Part shown: one piece after another, positions 5,765-8,063 of the stretch
How positions within the stretch are numbered: the stretch's first letter is position 1
How the letters are laid out: each line of letters begins with the position of its first letter
Assembly: GCA_027619675.1 (NCBI GenBank)
Contig: JAQCHG010000053.1
Coordinates: 1 to 8,063, forward strand
Source of the DNA: Cyanobacteriota bacterium
GTDB lineage: Bacteria > Cyanobacteriota > Cyanobacteriia > Phormidesmidales > Phormidesmidaceae
Length of the DNA: 8,063 bases
Reading direction: 5' to 3'
Notes under the pieces: model-generated
Told to the model about the DNA's origin: nothing
Database searches by the model: none
What the model saw: only the letters and a program-made list of their open reading frames with translations
Translations under genes and position numbers: made by a program

Positions 5765-8063
5765 AACTGCTGTTCTAACTCCGTCAACAGTCGCTCTAGC
5801 TCCGCTTGGGCCTCGCCGTAGGCTTGCCAGTCCCCCGCTTGTAGGGCGGCTTGCCCCGCTTGGTAGGCGTCCAGGGCGGCTTGAATTTGGCTGGCAACCA
5901 CCGGGTCCGCTGGATTGGGGGCCACCGTGGCGGGCACGGCGGGATCCGCCGGGTCAGGGCGATCGCCAAAAATCTGCCCCAAGGCCCGTTCCAGGGTGGT
6001 TTCCATCACCACCCGATCGTCATAGGCGACGATGACCCGCTTCAGTTCCGGCAGTTCCCCCTGTTCCGCCCGCAGGTACACCGGCTCCACATACAGCAGC
6101 GATTGCTCAATGGGGATCACCAACAAATCCCCCCGAATCACCCGCGATCCCTCCTGGCTCCAGAGGGTTAGCTGCTGGGAAATTTCTGGCGTTTGGTCAA
6201 TGCGGGCCTCAATTTGACTGGGGCCATAGATCAACTGCTGTTTGGGAAACTCGTATTGCAGCAGGCTGCCGTAGGCGTCCCCGTCCGATCGCCCCGCCAA
6301 CCAGGCCACCATGTTGTCCTTGTTCACCGGGGTGAAGGGCATGATTTGGATGAATTCCTCCTGGCGGGCCTGGGGCAGGCGCATGATGGTGTGGTAGGGC
6401 TCCATCATCACCTGTTCCCCTTCATACACCTGCATGGGAAAGCGCCACACATCCTCCCGGTTGTAAAACTCCTCCGGGTTATCCATGTGGTAGGTGCGGT
6501 ACATCTGCGCCTGGATGGTGAACAGATCCTGGGGATAGCGAAAATGGGACCGCACCGCTGCCGGAATGGCGCTGGCGGGCTGAAACAGTTGGGGAAAGAT
6601 TTTTTGATAGGTGGCCAGAATGGGATCCGCTTCATCCACCGTGTAGAAGGTGAGGCTGCCGTCGTAGGCGTCGATCACCACTTTGGCGGCATCGCGGATG
6701 TAGTTGCTGCCCTGCCGCGCCACCGTGGCAATGACGGGGTTAGAGAGGACCGCCTCTACGTCACTACTGCGGATCAGGGGTTGGGCATAGGGGTAGCGAT
6801 CGCTGGTGGTATAGGCATCCAACACCCACTTCAGTCGCCCATCAATCACCGTGATGTAGGGATCGCCGTCATAGGTCAAAAATGGGGCCACCTGCTGCGC
6901 CCGTTCCACCACCTGCCGATGGTAGTGGATCCGCGATTCGGGGGTGAAATAGTTGGAGATCAGAATTTTGAGATTGCTGAAGTCGTAGGCATAGGCCAGC
7001 CGCCGCCAAAAGGAGCCCATGGCCACCCCTCCAGTGCCGTCATAGCGGTTGACGGCATTTTCATTGGCCAGGGGGTAGTCAAATTCATCGGTGCTGGTAC
7101 CCGTAAACACGTAGGATCGGGTCGCTTCTCCGTAATAGAGCCGGGGTTGGTTGAGGGCCAAATCTACCGTTGCTTCGGGGGGGATGTTTTTGATCATCAG
7201 GGTGGGCAACCCGTCGGAGGTGACCTCATTCACCGGACTCATCACCACCCCATAGCCATGGGTGAACTTCAGCCGCTGGTTAACCCAGGTTTGGGCCTCG
7301 GGGGGGGCTTGGGTGTAGTCCATTTCCCGCGCTGAGAGCATCACCTGGCGGTAGTCGTCATCCAGGGGGTAGCGATCGATGTCCACATCCTGAAAGCGGT
7401 AGTAAAGGCGAATTTCTTGCAGTTGGCGGTAGGTGCTGAGCAGGGGCCGATAGTCCCAGAGGCGAATGTTGTCGATGGTGGCGCTGTTTTCCGTCAAATC
7501 GGCCCGATCCAAATTGGCCTCAGCCGGAAAGTCTTCCTGCTGGACCTGGGCTAGGCCATAGGCGGCGCGGGTAAAGGCAATATTGTGCTCAATGTAGGGC
7601 CGCTCTTTGGTCAGTTCATTGGGGGCCACCACCACCTGCTGCTGCAACCAGGGGTAGAGGCCATTCACCAAAATCAAGACCCCCAGGTATAACCCGATGC
7701 CGACGGTGGGCAGCAGAAAGCCACTGCGCCATAGGGACACCATGAATAGGGCCGCCACGGAGAGGGTGACAAAGGCCATCATCCAGTGGGCCTGGAGACG
7801 GGCATGGATGTCGGTGAATCCGGCCCCAAACACAATCCCGGCGGGGGAAAACAGCAGTTCATAGCGCTGGAGAAAGAACCCAACGGCAATCAAGACCGCT
7901 AACCCCGCCAGCAGGGTGCAGAGGTGGGTTTTGGCGGATCCCGTGAGGAAATATTTCCAGCCCCGTTCTGGGCGAATTTCCCCCTTGAGGGTGTAGACGC
8001 CGATCGCCAACACCAAGGCCCACACCACCAGTTCCATCACCCCCTGACGTAGCCCCTCGTAGA
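5761..8063 (-). CDS. UPF0182 family integral membrane protein, C-terminal part (5' end outside window)
   Basis: The frame is open to the window edge: seven more codons (YEGLRQG) lie upstream of the GTG at 8040, so that GTG is probably internal. About 766 residues are visible; UPF0182 proteins usually have 900-1000, so a first set of membrane helices is missing. Counting from the GTG, hydrophobic segments lie at about 3-18, 38-57, 87-105 and 109-131. The family hallmark NELTKERPYIEHNIAFTRAA (141-160) and the later FTHGYGVVMSPVNEVTSDGLP block follow in a large, presumably extracytoplasmic domain. The C-terminus is an Ala/Pro/Asp-rich linker and a helical, Gln/Glu-rich tail ending LEQQF. The biochemical function of UPF0182 is unknown. 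It ends with TAG inside the copy 2 repeat. It lies on the same strand as the 110-aa gene, but 345 bp separates them, so an operon is unlikely. Confidence 0.94.
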   Translation of the reverse strand, partial: YEGLRQGVMELVVWALVLAIGVYTLKGEIRPERGWKYFLTGSAKTHLCTLLAGLAVLIAVGFFLQRYELLFSPAGIVFGAGFTDIHARLQAHWMMAFVTLSVAALFMVSLWRSGFLLPTVGIGLYLGVLILVNGLYPWLQQQVVVAPNELTKERPYIEHNIAFTRAAYGLAQVQQEDFPAEANLDRADLTENSATIDNIRLWDYRPLLSTYRQLQEIRLYYRFQDVDIDRYPLDDDYRQVMLSAREMDYTQAPPEAQTWVNQRLKFTHGYGVVMSPVNEVTSDGLPTLMIKNIPPEATVDLALNQPRLYYGEATRSYVFTGTSTDEFDYPLANENAVNRYDGTGGVAMGSFWRRLAYAYDFSNLKILISNYFTPESRIHYHRQVVERAQQVAPFLTYDGDPYITVIDGRLKWVLDAYTTSDRYPYAQPLIRSSDVEAVLSNPVIATVARQGSNYIRDAAKVVIDAYDGSLTFYTVDEADPILATYQKIFPQLFQPASAIPAAVRSHFRYPQDLFTIQAQMYRTYHMDNPEEFYNREDVWRFPMQVYEGEQVMMEPYHTIMRLPQARQEEFIQIMPFTPVNKDNMVAWLAGRSDGDAYGSLLQYEFPKQQLIYGPSQIEARIDQTPEISQQLTLWSQEGSRVIRGDLLVIPIEQSLLYVEPVYLRAEQGELPELKRVIVAYDDRVVMETTLERALGQIFGDRPDPADPAVPATVAPNPADPVVASQIQAALDAYQAGQAALQAGDWQAYGEAQAELERLLTELEQQF

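Larger units (their letters stand above)
188..6803. repeat. Dispersed HIP1 palindromes (GCGATCGC), at least 12 copies
   Basis: The octamer GCGATCGC begins at 188, 306, 1075, 2306, 2369, 3424, 3710, 3761, 4082, 4679, 5959 and 6796. Copies fall in both coding and non-coding DNA. This density is far above chance for an 8-mer and matches the HIP1 (highly iterated palindrome) signature known from many cyanobacterial chromosomes. It is the main evidence for the host group. The span given covers the first to the last copy and is not one continuous element. Confidence 0.93.

Noticed and set aside
6193..7335. Long 380-codon open frame on the plus strand opposite the UPF0182 gene
   Set aside because: It lies wholly antisense to a well-conserved coding region. 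Its product is rich in Gly/His/Val with no recognisable domain, as expected from the complement of GC-rich codons.

Overview
The window comes from a cyanobacterium, most likely a GC-rich filamentous or Leptolyngbya/Synechococcus-like lineage. The palindrome GCGATCGC (HIP1), a hallmark of many cyanobacterial genomes, occurs at least 12 times in 8 kb. The gene set also fits: a phosphorylase-kinase alpha/beta-like GH15 protein, folK next to a Nudix hydrolase, a small conserved protein that looks cyanobacterial, and a UPF0182 membrane protein. No plasmid, phage or transposase genes are visible. This is ordinary chromosome with some interesting intergenic structure.

Layout. 1-213 is non-coding and holds a strong stem-loop. 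214-3453 (minus) encodes a 1079-aa protein colinear with the alpha/beta regulatory subunits of animal phosphorylase kinase. 3454-3691 is the divergent intergenic region and carries short tandem repeats. 3692-4225 (plus) is folK. 4356-4913 (plus) is a Nudix hydrolase gene interrupted by one in-frame TAA, with the reading frame otherwise intact on both sides. 5083-5415 (minus) is a 110-aa protein of unknown function. 5761 to the window end (minus) is the C-terminal part of a UPF0182 integral membrane protein whose start lies outside.

The most unusual structure is a pair of imperfect inverted repeats of about 94 bp (4986-5079 on plus, 5672-5764 on minus). They flank the 110-aa gene and its upstream region. 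Each copy can fold into three consecutive hairpins, and the stems largely survive where the sequence has drifted. Each copy lies at or just past the 3' end of a gene and in that gene's sense direction. One copy supplies the stop codon of the UPF0182 gene.

Working together. FolK makes the pyrophosphorylated pterin for folate synthesis. The Nudix gene next to it may have been co-transcribed and may act in nucleotide-sugar or pterin housekeeping, but it is broken here as read. The GH15/PhK-like protein probably relates to glucan metabolism. No link between it and the other genes can be shown beyond divergence from folK.
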